Below, piece after piece: positions 35,890-46,022 of a stretch of 64,000 nucleotides of DNA. The stretch comes from Nitratiruptor sp. SB155-2 (GTDB lineage Bacteria > Campylobacterota > Campylobacteria > Campylobacterales > Nitratiruptoraceae): NCBI RefSeq assembly GCF_000010325.1, contig NC_009662.1:1446501-1510500 (forward strand). Direction: 5' to 3'. The notes beneath the pieces are model-generated. The model saw only the letters and a program-made list of their open reading frames with translations, was not told the DNA's origin and made no database searches. How positions within the stretch are numbered: position 1 is the stretch's first letter; each line of letters starts with the position of its first letter. The translations under genes were made by a program, and so were the position numbers.

Positions 35890-36557
35890 ACCAGCAGCTC
35901 TTTGATTTTTTCTGCTTGCTCTTTTCCTTTGCAATGCTCTTTGCAAAACTCGACTATTTTGCCATGAAATCGTGCATAAATTTGAGACAATGGCATCTCT
36001 TGCCCATATAACTCATAAATCCTATCTAGATTTTCCAAGATTGAATCGCTTAAAAACTCTTGAATCTCTTGATAGGTTTGCAGCTCATAACCCAAGAAGT
36101 TCAAAATCCTTGCGGTATAGGCATCCACAACTAAAAAATCTTTATAGCAGGCATAGTTGAGAATGCTGTCTGCCGTCTCAAAGCCGATTCCCTTTTGTGC
36201 CAAGAGCCAACTGCGAGAGGGCCTTTTTTGAAAGGCTTCAAAAGAGCCATACTCATCAAGCATATTTTTTACAAGCTTTTGAATGCGAAATGCTTTTGTA
36301 TTGTAAAACCCGGCTGGTTTAATGAGTGTAGCCAACCTTTTTTGATCCATCTCTACAATCTTTTGGGGTTCTATCGATCCCAATTCATTTTTTAAATTCT
36401 CTAGAGCCTTTTCCACATTTTCCCATTTGGTATTTTGGGTAAGCACCGCTCCTACCACTATTTCAAAACTTCCACTCTTAGGCCACCAGTAAGGATCTCT
36501 TTCCTCTTTGATGTATCCAAGCTCTTTGAATCGTTTTAATAAATCGTATGCGATCAT
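35886..36557 (-). CDS. MagIII-like DNA glycosylase (endonuclease III superfamily)
   Basis: A HhH-GPD glycosylase of 223 residues from the ATG at 36557 (ATGA overlap with ymdB). The helix-hairpin-helix reads QKGIGFETADSIL and the catalytic Asp is in VVDAYTARIL. The lysine of bifunctional endonuclease III (G-x-G-R-K-T-A) is Glu here, and the C-terminal four-cysteine iron-sulfur loop is reduced to C-x3-C. Both changes match H. pylori MagIII, a monofunctional 3-methyladenine glycosylase, so alkylation-base excision without strand cleavage is likely. Confidence 0.82.
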   Translation of the reverse strand: MIAYDLLKRFKELGYIKEERDPYWWPKSGSFEIVVGAVLTQNTKWENVEKALENLKNELGSIEPQKIVEMDQKRLATLIKPAGFYNTKAFRIQKLVKNMLDEYGSFEAFQKRPSRSWLLAQKGIGFETADSILNYACYKDFLVVDAYTARILNFLGYELQTYQEIQEFLSDSILENLDRIYELYGQEMPLSQIYARFHGKIVEFCKEHCKGKEQAEKIKELLV

Positions 36558-37363
36558 TCCACCCTCGCTCGCTGAACGACCTGCCACCCTTCATCATCGT
36601 AGGCTTTTATCTTGTATGCATCTTTGCATCTGCCCTCTTGCAGTTCAAACACCACCATCTGTAAAATCGATTTGCACTTATCCGGAACATCAAAGTGCCC
36701 AGGAAGTCCCGTTAAAAAGCGTTTTATCGGCACATCCGCCTTCATTCCTATGACATTGTCTCTGCATCCTGTCAGTCCTACATCTGTCACATACCCTGCT
36801 CCGTCTACGATACTCAGATCATCCGTCCCTACATGGGTATGAGTGCCTACCTGCACGCTGATATCCTCTTTTAACATCAAAAACATCGCTCTTTTTTCAC
36901 TGGTTGCTTCGGCATGAAAGTCGATAAAGATATTTTTGATTCCTTCATCTTTCAAAATTGCAACAATTTTTTTTGCAGCCAAAAAGGGATTGTCCACCAT
37001 GGGCATCGTAAAGTGTCCCATAATGTTGATGATGGCCAATGGCTCCTCGTTAATGTGCACTATTTTATAGCCTCGTCCAGGAACACCTTCAGGGTAGTTG
37101 ATAGGTCGAAGAAGGGGCATCTCCTCTAAAAGAGCTACAATCTCCTTTTTATCCCAGGTGTGATTACCTCCCGTCATCAGATCGATTCCAGCATTAAAAA
37201 GCTCTTTTGCATTTTTGGGAGTGAGACCAAATCCGTGACTTGCGTTTTCATAGTTGGCTATGACAAAATCGAGATTTTCTTTTTTTCGTATATCTTGCAG
37301 ATATCGTTTTATCATCCTTCTTCCGGGTCTTCCTACAATATCCCCTATAAAACCGATTTTCAC
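36554..37363 (-). CDS. YmdB/TIGR00282-family metallophosphoesterase
   Basis: A 269-residue calcineurin-like phosphodiesterase. Metal-binding motifs are FIGDIVGRPGR at the N-terminus, NYENASHGFG, MTGGNHTWDKKE and FHAEATSEK, with the final HTHVGTDD. In Bacillus the YmdB homologue hydrolyses cyclic nucleotides, but the role in this lineage is not known. It sits between the FAH-family gene and the magIII-like gene, with 4-bp overlaps at both ends, and is the eleventh named gene of the yajC-started operon. Confidence 0.85.
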   Translation of the reverse strand: MKIGFIGDIVGRPGRRMIKRYLQDIRKKENLDFVIANYENASHGFGLTPKNAKELFNAGIDLMTGGNHTWDKKEIVALLEEMPLLRPINYPEGVPGRGYKIVHINEEPLAIINIMGHFTMPMVDNPFLAAKKIVAILKDEGIKNIFIDFHAEATSEKRAMFLMLKEDISVQVGTHTHVGTDDLSIVDGAGYVTDVGLTGCRDNVIGMKADVPIKRFLTGLPGHFDVPDKCKSILQMVVFELQEGRCKDAYKIKAYDDEGWQVVQRARVE

Positions 37364-37917
37364 ACTGTCCTCCAGATCTTTTGTATCAATTTTCTATCGC
37401 CTTGCCAAAGCTTTGCCTCAAAGATATCACCTGTCTTTATTGCACCTACTCCCTTTGGCGTTCCACTCATCAATATATCACCCTCTTCCAATCCAAAAAT
37501 AGCTTCAATATCTTGCAAAAGAAACTCTGGCTTGTAGATCATCAAATCCACACCGCCGCTTTGTACAAGTGTACCGTTTTTAAAAAGCTCTATCCGTAAT
37601 CCTTCAAAACTTTTGACTGGAACAAAATCACTAAAAAGCGCACTTCCTCTAAATGCTTTCGCCCGCTCCCAAGGAAGCCCTTTTTCTTTGAGTCTGCTTT
37701 GCAATGCTCTTTTTGTTAGATCCAATCCTACCCCAACTTTGATAGGATTTCCAATCAAAAAGCAGATCTCTCCTTCATAATGTAGATCTTCTTGATAGTG
37801 GATGGTTTCTGTTATAGCACTCTGCGGCTTTAAAAAATAGACCGGCTCTGTTGGCATTTCATTATTAAGCTCTTCGATATGCTCAACATAGTTTCTTCCA
37901 ACACAGACTATTTTCAT
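37360..37917 (-). CDS. Fumarylacetoacetate hydrolase-family protein
   Basis: A 185-residue protein of the FAH/YcgM fold, which cleaves or isomerises acyl-pyruvate-type substrates. The N-terminal CVGRNYVEHIEELNNEMP and YFLKPQSAI are typical, followed by the metal ligands in YEGEICFLIG and the SDFVPV region, and MSGTPKGVG near the end. It is near the short end of the family (about 200-220). Likely activities are acylpyruvase or oxaloacetate decarboxylase, not tyrosine breakdown. It starts 42 bp after the end of repeat copy B's small ORF. Confidence 0.82.
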   Translation of the reverse strand: MKIVCVGRNYVEHIEELNNEMPTEPVYFLKPQSAITETIHYQEDLHYEGEICFLIGNPIKVGVGLDLTKRALQSRLKEKGLPWERAKAFRGSALFSDFVPVKSFEGLRIELFKNGTLVQSGGVDLMIYKPEFLLQDIEAIFGLEEGDILMSGTPKGVGAIKTGDIFEAKLWQGDRKLIQKIWRTV

Positions 37918-37948
37918 TTTAAACCTTCAACAAGCTGATAAAAAAGAG

Positions 37949-38073
37949 TGAAACAATAACAAATTTTAACGAAACAAAAGCGTTGAAAAATTGCACTCAC
38001 CCGACAGAACACTTGCGTTGGCATTTTTTAGCTTTTGTGAAGTATCAAAAATTTGTTCTTTTGTTGAACTCAT
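37949..38073 (-). repeat. Dispersed intergenic repeat, copy B (125 bp)
   Basis: Closely similar along its whole length to 21196-21324, with small gaps that make it 4 bp shorter. The hairpin seen in copy A is weaker here (ACAAATTTTAACG with CGTTGAAAAATTGC). Like copy A, it begins at the stop codon of the upstream minus-strand gene (mfd) and ends before the ribosome site of the next. Confidence 0.8.
37966..38073 (-). CDS. 35-aa ORF encoded by repeat copy B
   Basis: The ATG overlaps the mfd stop as ATGA. The N-terminus (MSSTKEQIFDTSQKLK) closely matches the copy A peptide. The 4-bp shortening then shifts frame, so the hydrophobic C-terminal part (FFNAFVSLKFVIVSLF) is present in the -1 frame and not reached. 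It is either a degraded small gene or a by-product of the repeat. Confidence 0.3.
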   Translation of the reverse strand: MSSTKEQIFDTSQKLKNANASVLSGECNFSTLLFR

Positions 38074-41000
38074 TGAGCTAGCGCCTTTAAATATCTCAAT
38101 GTCGTATGCAATATATCGTCATCATCTTTGCTTCTTGCTTTGATCGTCTCTTTTTTGTCACCAAAATCAAATGTGATATTTTGGTTGTAGTTTGAGATCT
38201 TTTTGATTCCATGTTCCAACGCTAAAAGCTTGATATGGATGAGATCCAAAAAATTTTTTGTATAGCTATCCAGTTTTCCGAAACGATCTTCGATCTCCTC
38301 TTGAATCTGGGCTATCTCTTCAGGCTCTTTGACTTGGGCAAGCCGTCTGTATAGCTCGAGTTTGAGTCGATCCTCACGTACCACTTCGCTGGAAATATAG
38401 GCATTGACGCTCAGTTTAAGCTCCACTTGGGGTTCCTCTTCGATCTCCCCTTTTGTCAATTTCGTTATCGTCTCTTCAAGCATCTGCAGATAGAGGCTAT
38501 ACCCGATATTTTTGATATGTCCGCTTTGCTGAGCCCCTATGATGTTACCCCCACCTCGAATCTCCAGATCATAATAGGCCAAAGCTGCTCCACTTCCAAG
38601 GTAAGAATTGGATTCGAGTGCAATAAGTCGTTTTTTCGCCTCTTCTGTTAGTTTTTGTTTATCCTCTACCAGATAGTAGCAAAATCCCTCTTTTCCGCCT
38701 CGTCCTACACGCCCCCGCAACTGATGCAGGTCCGCAATTCCGAATCGATCAGCTCCTTCTACGATGATAGTATTGACATTTGGCATATGAATACCACTTT
38801 CCACAATGGAAGTGGAAAGCAAGATGTCATATTCACCCTGGGCAAAGCGAAGAAGCTCTTTTTCCGTTGTTGCCGCCGCTATTTTGGAATGCAGTACAAG
38901 AATCTTTTTTCCGGGCAGGAGCTGCTGAAGATCCTCTTTTTTCTCCTCAATGCCTGCGATGGAGTTGTAGATATAAAAGACCTGCCCTCCTCTTCTTAGT
39001 TCTCGCAAAATCACTTCTTTGACAAGTTTGTCTTGATACTCTTTCACATAGGTTCGAACAGGCTTTCTGTTTTGAGGCGGTGTTCTAATTTCGCTGAGAT
39101 CCTTGAGCTGGGAAAGGGCCATATTGAGACTTCTTGGAATCGGCGTTGCACTCATACTCAATAGATGCACATCTTTACTGAAAGCTTTGAGTTTCTCTTT
39201 TTGCTTCACGCCAAACTTGTGCTCCTCATCGATAACGACAAGCCCCAAATTTTTAAATTCTGCTCCAAAAAGCGCGTGGGTTCCCACCACAACATCGAAC
39301 GTTCCCTCTTTCAAGGCTTGCAAGCGCTCTTTTTTCTCTTTGGCAGTGACAAATCGATCGATCTTGGTTACTGAAATGTTAAATGGCTCCAACCGTTTCA
39401 CAAGACTCTCATAATGCTGGGCCGATAGAAGCGTCGTTGGAACGACCACAGCCGCTTGATAGCCATTTTTCACTATGGCATAGATAGCGTTCATGGCAAC
39501 TTCTGTCTTACCAAATCCCACATCGCCGCTTAGAAGCATATCCATCACTTTCCCGCTGGAGAGTCTTTGCAAAATCGTATCAATCGCTCTTTTTTGATCC
39601 TCGGTATACTCAAATCCGGCGTGGGATTGAAAAAGAGTGATATCTGGCGGTGTGATGATCTTTTTGCCAGGAGTGAGTTCACGCTGCGCAGCGATTTTCA
39701 CGATGTCAGCAGCAATCTCAAAAAGTCTCTCTTTCACTTTCGCTTTGAGTTTCGCAAAGGATTGGCTGCCAAGTTTATCGACAACCGCTACACTACCGCT
39801 ATCGGCAATATACCGGCTGAGAACATCGAGGTTTTCCACTGGAACCAAAAGCTTGTCACCTCCAGCATATTCCAGTTCCACAAAATCTCTTTTGGCTCCC
39901 AAAATTTCGATCGCTTTGAGTCCTTTGAAAATCCCGATGCCATGCTGCTCATGGACCACATAACTTCCAGGTTGCAACTCATCGATAACGATAGATGGAG
40001 GTTTGGCTCTTCTCTTTTTTGGTTTATTGAGCGATAGTATGACCTCATCTGGCCCTTCGATATTCAAAATCGCATCGGTATAGATAAATTCTACCTTCTC
40101 AAGCTCTTTGATACTGCTTCTTCTGGCAAACTCCGGTGATTTTACAAGCACTTTGATCTTTTTATTCTGCTTTGTCTGGATGACTCTATTGATATCGAGA
40201 ACTTCTATCTCGTTATACTCTTTTGCTTCAGGTATGATTGGAAGTGCAAAGAACTGCTCTTTTGGTATGAGTCCTTCATAGCTGTACAGCTCTTCCAGAT
40301 CAAAGCTTCCACTACGTATCGCCTCTTTTCCTTCAAGCAAAGAAGCCCGCTCGGCCACCCAAAATCCTACACTCAACAGATCCTTGTCAAAAACGTCAAA
40401 ATCACTCTGTTCAATCACTTCTTGCAAGGCCTCATCTTGGATTAAAAAGGCTGGATAGAGGGTAAAAGCTTCAAGCTCCTCTTTGATACTTTTTTGGGTC
40501 TGGGGATCAAAATAGCGGATCGATTCTATCTGTGTATCGAAAAAACTAAGACGGATAGGCTTATCGAAATTTGGTGCGAAGATATCCACGATATCGCCTC
40601 GAAAACTGGCTTCTCCCTTGCTCTCTACGATATCCACAAAGGTATATCCCCATTGATAGAGCAGCTCTTTAAGCGATTCAAGCTCAAACTCATCCCCAAA
40701 CTCTACTCTTTTCCTCGCAAAGTAGCGCTGTACCGGCATCGGCTTGGCAATGGTATGTACAGGGGCTATGAGCATCTTTGGCGTATGGTAGTAATCGTTC
40801 AATACCGCAAGCAGCTCATCAAGCTCCTCCTTGAAAACCCGCAGATCGTCACCATACTGGGCTCTAAAATCTGGCAAAATGTAATGATCGATTCCAAGTA
40901 CTTTTGCCGCACTGCTTGCCTCTTGCGCTTCCTTTTCGTCTGCAACGACCAAGATTTGCGGAATGCTTGATCTTAGATATTCATAGAATCTGGCAGCCAT
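38070..41000 (-). CDS. mfd: Transcription-repair coupling factor Mfd
   Basis: A 976-residue translocase that removes stalled RNA polymerase at DNA lesions and recruits UvrA. In order: UvrB-like N-terminal region (1-330), the RNA-polymerase-interacting domain (PGSYVVHEQHGIGIFKG), RecG-like helicase motifs with Walker A GDVGFGKTEVAMNA, DEEHKFG and SMSATPIPR, the QLRGRVGRGGKEG motif, and the C-terminal TRCF domain. It is shorter than E. coli Mfd (1148), as is usual in this class. The start overlaps the folC end by 28 bp. Confidence 0.95.
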   Translation of the reverse strand: MAARFYEYLRSSIPQILVVADEKEAQEASSAAKVLGIDHYILPDFRAQYGDDLRVFKEELDELLAVLNDYYHTPKMLIAPVHTIAKPMPVQRYFARKRVEFGDEFELESLKELLYQWGYTFVDIVESKGEASFRGDIVDIFAPNFDKPIRLSFFDTQIESIRYFDPQTQKSIKEELEAFTLYPAFLIQDEALQEVIEQSDFDVFDKDLLSVGFWVAERASLLEGKEAIRSGSFDLEELYSYEGLIPKEQFFALPIIPEAKEYNEIEVLDINRVIQTKQNKKIKVLVKSPEFARRSSIKELEKVEFIYTDAILNIEGPDEVILSLNKPKKRRAKPPSIVIDELQPGSYVVHEQHGIGIFKGLKAIEILGAKRDFVELEYAGGDKLLVPVENLDVLSRYIADSGSVAVVDKLGSQSFAKLKAKVKERLFEIAADIVKIAAQRELTPGKKIITPPDITLFQSHAGFEYTEDQKRAIDTILQRLSSGKVMDMLLSGDVGFGKTEVAMNAIYAIVKNGYQAAVVVPTTLLSAQHYESLVKRLEPFNISVTKIDRFVTAKEKKERLQALKEGTFDVVVGTHALFGAEFKNLGLVVIDEEHKFGVKQKEKLKAFSKDVHLLSMSATPIPRSLNMALSQLKDLSEIRTPPQNRKPVRTYVKEYQDKLVKEVILRELRRGGQVFYIYNSIAGIEEKKEDLQQLLPGKKILVLHSKIAAATTEKELLRFAQGEYDILLSTSIVESGIHMPNVNTIIVEGADRFGIADLHQLRGRVGRGGKEGFCYYLVEDKQKLTEEAKKRLIALESNSYLGSGAALAYYDLEIRGGGNIIGAQQSGHIKNIGYSLYLQMLEETITKLTKGEIEEEPQVELKLSVNAYISSEVVREDRLKLELYRRLAQVKEPEEIAQIQEEIEDRFGKLDSYTKNFLDLIHIKLLALEHGIKKISNYNQNITFDFGDKKETIKARSKDDDDILHTTLRYLKALAQ

Positions 41001-42103
41001 TTTCGGTATATCTCCTCTATAACACTGAACGATCCATACACCAAATATTCTTTATCTTCATCAAATCCCGTAAATTCGCAATACGGAATGGAAAGTTCTT
41101 CAAGGCTTTGCTTGAGTCTTTTTTGATCAATCAATCTCGGATGCTCCATCGGTACAATCTCAACCGATTCGATCTTTGGTTGTAAAATGGATAAAATCTT
41201 CTCATACTCTTTATCTTCGAAGCTGTTATAGACCAAAACCACCTTTTTGTCAAGAGCTTGGAGGATGGCTCTGGCCGAAAGGGGATTGTGCCCTACATCC
41301 AAAATGATATTGCCACGCTTTTCGAACCGTCCCGGCATTCGATACGACACCGCTTTTTGTACATCTGGATCAAACCCCAAAAATTTTGCAGCAGCTTGGG
41401 CTAGCATGAGATTTTGAGAAAAAAAGGATGGAATGTTTTCACAAGCTTTTTGACAAGCCTCCTCATCGGCTAAATTTTCGACCCTTCGATACCGAATACC
41501 AAGCTCGTCTGCTGTTTGATAGACTTCATCATGCAGCTGTTTTGCAAAAATTGCCTCTTCTTGCACAGCTTTGAGCTTCGTTGCGGCAATGGATTGGATC
41601 GTATCACCCAAAAAGGCTTGATGGTCATAATCGATAGGAGTTACAAGGGTTAAACAATTTTCAAAAACGCTCGTTGCATCATACTCTCCCCCAAGTCCTG
41701 CTTCCATAACCACATAATCACACTCTTCAAAAGCAAAAGCAGCCAAAAGGGTGGTATATTCGAAGTAGGAAAGTTCTCTCGCCATTTTTTTCGGAATTAG
41801 AGACTGCACTTTTTGATGGACTGATTCCAGTGTCTCATCACTGATAAATTTACCATCGATCCATATACGCTCATGAAAATGAAGAATGTGTGGTGATGTA
41901 TAATGGCCCACTTTTTTTCCAGATTCTTTGAGCATACCAGCAAGAAATCTACCCGTAGTCCCTTTCCCATTGGTCCCGATGATATGAATGATTGGGGGAA
42001 GATGCAAAGAGCCTTGGAGATATTCATATACTCTTTGCATCCTCGATGGATCAAATTTTGTATAGTAAAGCGGTTTTTGGTTCAAAAAGGTATGAACACT
42101 CAC
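40973..42103 (-). CDS. folC: Folylpolyglutamate synthase/dihydrofolate synthase
   Basis: A 376-residue Mur-ligase-fold enzyme that adds glutamate to dihydropteroate and tetrahydrofolates. Motifs are the P-loop IIGTNGKGTTGRF near 40-52, EAGLGGEYDAT, the TPIDYDHQAFLGDT stretch, and DVGHNPLSARAI in the C-terminal domain. The start is GTG, overlapping the lptE stop as GTGA. It is somewhat short of E. coli FolC (422). One FolC probably does both reactions. Confidence 0.92.
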   Translation of the reverse strand: MSVHTFLNQKPLYYTKFDPSRMQRVYEYLQGSLHLPPIIHIIGTNGKGTTGRFLAGMLKESGKKVGHYTSPHILHFHERIWIDGKFISDETLESVHQKVQSLIPKKMARELSYFEYTTLLAAFAFEECDYVVMEAGLGGEYDATSVFENCLTLVTPIDYDHQAFLGDTIQSIAATKLKAVQEEAIFAKQLHDEVYQTADELGIRYRRVENLADEEACQKACENIPSFFSQNLMLAQAAAKFLGFDPDVQKAVSYRMPGRFEKRGNIILDVGHNPLSARAILQALDKKVVLVYNSFEDKEYEKILSILQPKIESVEIVPMEHPRLIDQKRLKQSLEELSIPYCEFTGFDEDKEYLVYGSFSVIEEIYRKWLPDSMNI

Positions 42104-42597
42104 CTGCTTCCCAGATAGGCTAGTCGGGATATAATGGCATCGAGAGCTTTTGCAGAGGCCTCTTTGATAGCCACATAGCGTAAATTATCGGTAATTACCG
42201 AGTTTGGTTCGATTGGAAAATCGTAGACTCCTGTTGCTTTGATATGCCTCGTTTGGCCACTTTTATCGGTGATATCCGTTTTTAAAAGCACTTTTGTTCT
42301 ATAGTAGATCACATAGCCGTTTTCATCATATTGAAGTGGTGTGAAGGAAACAGATGCGATGGCCACTCGCATAATCGTATCGGCACTGTTTTTAGCAACG
42401 AGACTACCTGAAAGACGCTTGAGTATCGCTTCATTCACCGCATCTTTGACTAAAACCGCGTTTTCTGGATCTCTCAAATAGACCGAAACTTGCGTATAGA
42501 TTTTTTGGCCAAGCACCCTTTTCGTATAGTGGCTTGCTGGCTTGTAACCGCATCCGGTAAAAAAGAGTATCACTGCAAGCCATAGAAACTTTCGCAC
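42100..42597 (-). CDS. lptE: LptE-like LPS-assembly lipoprotein
   Basis: A protein of 165 residues from the GTG at 42597, preceded by AAGGG and placed three bases after the leuS stop. The N-terminus is a lipoprotein signal (FLWLAVILFFTGCGY) with the lipid-bearing Cys about residue 16. The body fits the LptE family, the plug of the LptD outer-membrane translocon, in size and position behind leuS, an order common in proteobacteria. Sequence identity in this family is low, so the call leans on signal, length and neighbourhood. Confidence 0.75.
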   Translation of the reverse strand: MRKFLWLAVILFFTGCGYKPASHYTKRVLGQKIYTQVSVYLRDPENAVLVKDAVNEAILKRLSGSLVAKNSADTIMRVAIASVSFTPLQYDENGYVIYYRTKVLLKTDITDKSGQTRHIKATGVYDFPIEPNSVITDNLRYVAIKEASAKALDAIISRLAYLGSR

Positions 42598-42599
42598 AT

Positions 42600-45047
42600 C
42601 TACCCTTTCACTACGATATTGACAAGACGTCCGGGTACTACGATCTCTTTGACGATGGTTTTGCCATCGATCCATTTTTTGGCGATCTCTTTCGCTTTGG
42701 CCAAAATCTCCTCTTTGCTTGCATCTTTTGGCACTTCGATCTCCGCTCTTCTTTTTCCATTAACGGTAACAGCCAACGTTACGCTATCTTCTTCAAGGGC
42801 AGCCGGATCGAGTTGCAATCTAGTAAAATTGTTTCTTTCAAAGAGATTGTGACTGATTTCCCAACAGGTATGTGGAATAATCGGCTCTAAGATATTTGTT
42901 AAAACCCAGTACCCTTCTGTCCAGATATCCGGGTTGTTTTGGCCATTCAATGCATTGAGCGCTTCCATAGATGCGGCAATCAACGTATTGAAAGAAAAAC
43001 TTTTGGTATAGACATCTGTTGATTTTTGAAGGGCTTCGTACACCTTTTTCCTTGCCTCTTTCTCCTCTTTCGACAGACTCTTTTGATCAATTTTAGGCAA
43101 ACTCTTCGTTTTATAGGCATTTTGGCTTCGCTCAAAAAACCGTTTGATAAAACGGTAAGCCCCTTCAACCGCACTGTCACTCCACTCTAACTCTTTTGCT
43201 GGAGGAGCGGCAAAGAGGATAAAAAGCCTTGCGGTATCTGCTCCAAACTTTGCTACGATTTCATCGGGATCGACGGTATTGCCTTTGGATTTGCTCATCT
43301 TGGCGCCATCTTTGAGCACCATCCCCTGTGTAAGTAATCTTTTAAACGGCTCATCAAGATTGACATAGCCCAAATCTCGTAACACTTTTGTAAAAAATCG
43401 TGCATACAATAGATGCAGTATCGCATGCTCGATTCCGCCGATATATTGATCCACCGGCATCCAGTAGTCTGTATCTTCTTTTCGAAAAGGCACCTCTTCC
43501 CAATATTTTCTTGGAGTCGTATAGCGCAAGAAATACCAGCTTGATTCTACAAAGGTATCGAGGGTATCTGTTTCTCTTTCAGCCTCACCACCACACTTTG
43601 GACACGTTGTCTTTTTCCAAGTAGGGTGAAGTTCGAGTGGATTGCCTTCACCGGTAATTTCCACATCCTCAGGCAATGTTACTGGAAGGTTCTCCTTTTT
43701 CTCTGGTACAATTCCACACTTTGGACATTTGATTAATGGAATCGGCGTACCCCAATATCGCTGACGAGAAACGAGCCAATCTTTGAGTTTGTAGTTGACA
43801 GAACGCTTTCCTATCCCATTTTCTTCAAAATATTCGATAATTTTTTGTTTCGCCTCACTACTCTCAAAACCACTAAACTCTCCACTATCAAACAAGATAC
43901 CAGGCTCTGTATAGGCTTTTGTGGTATCGAGCTCCCCTTCTTTTGGTTTGATGATATATTTTATCGGCAGATTGTATTTGTGAGCAAACTCGAAATCTCT
44001 CTCATCGTGAGCCGGTACAGCCATCACCGCACCGCTTCCGTATTCAGCCAAAACAAAGTTTGCCACCCAGACAGGAATCTTTTGTTTCGTAAGTGGATGG
44101 ATCACATACAGATCCAAAAAGAGTCCCTCTTTTTCTGCCTGCTGGCGGGTTCTTGCGTTTTGATTTTGCATCGTACAAATTTTTTGTACCGCTTCGTCAC
44201 TAAGCTGTTTTGTCTCAATCAGATGTTTCACAACGGGATGCTCTGGTGCAAGAGCCGTATAGGTTACCCCATAGATGGTATCGGGTCGTGTGGTAAAAAC
44301 TTCAAATCCATCTATTCCAGCTTTTTTTGCCGATGTTTCGTCAAAATGGAGGCGAAATTCAAGTCCTTCGCTTCGACCTATCCAGTTACGCTGCATAGCG
44401 ATAACTTGGTTCGGCCAGTTTCCTTCCAGTTTTTTGAGATCTTCCAGCAGCTCTTGGGCATAATCTGTGATTTTCAAAAAGTACTGCTCGATCTCTTTTT
44501 GTACCACTTCCGTATCACAGCGCCAACATCGCCCCTCGATTACTTGTTCATTGGCGAGTACCGTCTTGTCGTGGGGGCACCAGTTGACTGCAGCCTTTTT
44601 TCGATATAAAAGTCCTCTGTTCCACATATCGATGATGAAGCTTTGCTCCCATTTGCTATAGAGTGGATCGCAGGTAGCGAACTCTCTGTCATGGGAAAAA
44701 CTGAGTCCCAAAGCATCCAGCTCTTTTCGCATATAGTCGATATTTTCATAAGTCCACTTCTTTGGATGGACTTTGTGTTTGATAGCAGCATTTTCCGCCG
44801 GCATACCAAAAGCATCCCATCCAATAGGATGCAGGACATTGGCTCCCGTTTTTCTGTAATACCTTGCTATCGCATCTCCTATGGTGTAGTTTCGCACATG
44901 TCCCATATGGATTCGACCACTTGGATATGGGAACATGGATAGCACATACATTTTTTCTTTGCTGTAATTCTCTTGTGGTTCAAAAGCATTCTTCTCTTTC
45001 CACTCGTTTTGCCATTTTTGTTCTATCGCTTTTGGATCATACTGCAT
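42600..45047 (-). CDS. leuS: Leucyl-tRNA synthetase
   Basis: An 815-residue class I synthetase. The HIGH motif is [14 protein letters not shown] near residue 38 and KMSKS is in [16 protein letters not shown] near 570. The CP1 editing domain ([25 protein letters not shown]) is intact, and a zinc-ribbon-like pair ([18 protein letters not shown]) is present. Length is slightly less than E. coli (860). The ATG shares bases with the secF stop (TAATG). Confidence 0.97.
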   Translation of the reverse strand: MQYDPKAIEQKWQNEWKEKNAFEPQENYSKEKMYVLSMFPYPSGRIHMGHVRNYTIGDAIARYYRKTGANVLHPIGWDAFGMPAENAAIKHKVHPKKWTYENIDYMRKELDALGLSFSHDREFATCDPLYSKWEQSFIIDMWNRGLLYRKKAAVNWCPHDKTVLANEQVIEGRCWRCDTEVVQKEIEQYFLKITDYAQELLEDLKKLEGNWPNQVIAMQRNWIGRSEGLEFRLHFDETSAKKAGIDGFEVFTTRPDTIYGVTYTALAPEHPVVKHLIETKQLSDEAVQKICTMQNQNARTRQQAEKEGLFLDLYVIHPLTKQKIPVWVANFVLAEYGSGAVMAVPAHDERDFEFAHKYNLPIKYIIKPKEGELDTTKAYTEPGILFDSGEFSGFESSEAKQKIIEYFEENGIGKRSVNYKLKDWLVSRQRYWGTPIPLIKCPKCGIVPEKKENLPVTLPEDVEITGEGNPLELHPTWKKTTCPKCGGEAERETDTLDTFVESSWYFLRYTTPRKYWEEVPFRKEDTDYWMPVDQYIGGIEHAILHLLYARFFTKVLRDLGYVNLDEPFKRLLTQGMVLKDGAKMSKSKGNTVDPDEIVAKFGADTARLFILFAAPPAKELEWSDSAVEGAYRFIKRFFERSQNAYKTKSLPKIDQKSLSKEEKEARKKVYEALQKSTDVYTKSFSFNTLIAASMEALNALNGQNNPDIWTEGYWVLTNILEPIIPHTCWEISHNLFERNNFTRLQLDPAALEEDSVTLAVTVNGKRRAEIEVPKDASKEEILAKAKEIAKKWIDGKTIVKEIVVPGRLVNIVVKG

Positions 45048-46021
45048 TACACCATTCCTTGTTCATACATTGCTCTCATACGCTCTTTCTCTTGCTGTTT
45101 TTTTCGTTTTTCGGCAAGCTTCGCCCGATATTTTTGGAGATCAAAACCTAAAATCGTAAGCATTGGCGAAGCGATAAAAATAGAACTGTATGTACCGACA
45201 ACGATGCCTACCAAGAGTGTAAAACTAAAACCTTTGATGATCTCCCCGCCGAAAAGATAGAGTGTCAATACAACAAAGAAAGTCGTGAGTGAGGTGAGGG
45301 TCGTTCTTGAAAGGGTTTTGGTGATCGATTCGTTGATGACCGCATTGAGATCTTTGAGTTTAACAGATTCGACAATTCCTTCCCGGATTCTGTCAAATAC
45401 GATGATGGTATCGTTGAGGGAATATCCTAAAATGGTGAGAATTGCTGCTAAAATATCAAGATTGACCGGAACGTTAAAGAGGCTGATTGCTCCCATGGCG
45501 ATACTCACATCGTGTACGAGTGCCAAAACAGAAGCCAAGGCAAATCGCCACTCAAACCGGATGGAGACATAGATCAAAATACCAATTATGGCAATGACTG
45601 TAGCCATCAATCCTTTTTCACGAAGTTCTCCACCAACTTTTGGACCGACCATGTCGACCCGTCTGATCTCAAAGTTTCCGGTTCCTTTGAGTGCCGCTCT
45701 TGCTTCATCACCGATATCTTTTTTCAAGTTTTTCGTTGAACTTTTAATACGAATGACGATCTCGTTGTCGCTTCCAAATTTCGTTACTGAAGCGTCCTGG
45801 AAAATCTCGCTTTTTTTCAATGCCTTTCGAATGGCAGCGATATCCACCGGTTTGTCGTATCGAACTTGAACGATAGTCCCACCGGCAAAATCGATACCGA
45901 AATTGAGTCCCTTAAAGACGACAAGAGCCCATGAACCCAAGACCAAAATCGTAGAAATCGCCATAAAAAGCTTGGCTTTTCCCATAAAATTGTAAATTTT
46001 GTCCGTTTTAAAAAATTCCAT
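45047..46021 (-). CDS. secF: Protein translocase subunit SecF
   Basis: A 324-residue RND-like subunit with six membrane spans. With SecD and YajC it uses the proton gradient to support Sec export. Motifs are [15 protein letters not shown] in the first periplasmic segment, the conserved [11 protein letters not shown], and [16 protein letters not shown]. The C-terminus is a charged tail of about 25 residues. It follows secD after one base. Confidence 0.96.
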   Translation of the reverse strand: MEFFKTDKIYNFMGKAKLFMAISTILVLGSWALVVFKGLNFGIDFAGGTIVQVRYDKPVDIAAIRKALKKSEIFQDASVTKFGSDNEIVIRIKSSTKNLKKDIGDEARAALKGTGNFEIRRVDMVGPKVGGELREKGLMATVIAIIGILIYVSIRFEWRFALASVLALVHDVSIAMGAISLFNVPVNLDILAAILTILGYSLNDTIIVFDRIREGIVESVKLKDLNAVINESITKTLSRTTLTSLTTFFVVLTLYLFGGEIIKGFSFTLLVGIVVGTYSSIFIASPMLTILGFDLQKYRAKLAEKRKKQQEKERMRAMYEQGMV

Positions 46022-46022
46022 C

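Noticed and set aside
43845-44609. A 254-codon plus-strand frame antisense to leuS
   Set aside because: leuS is secure on the minus strand, and the antisense product has no recognisable motif or ribosome site.
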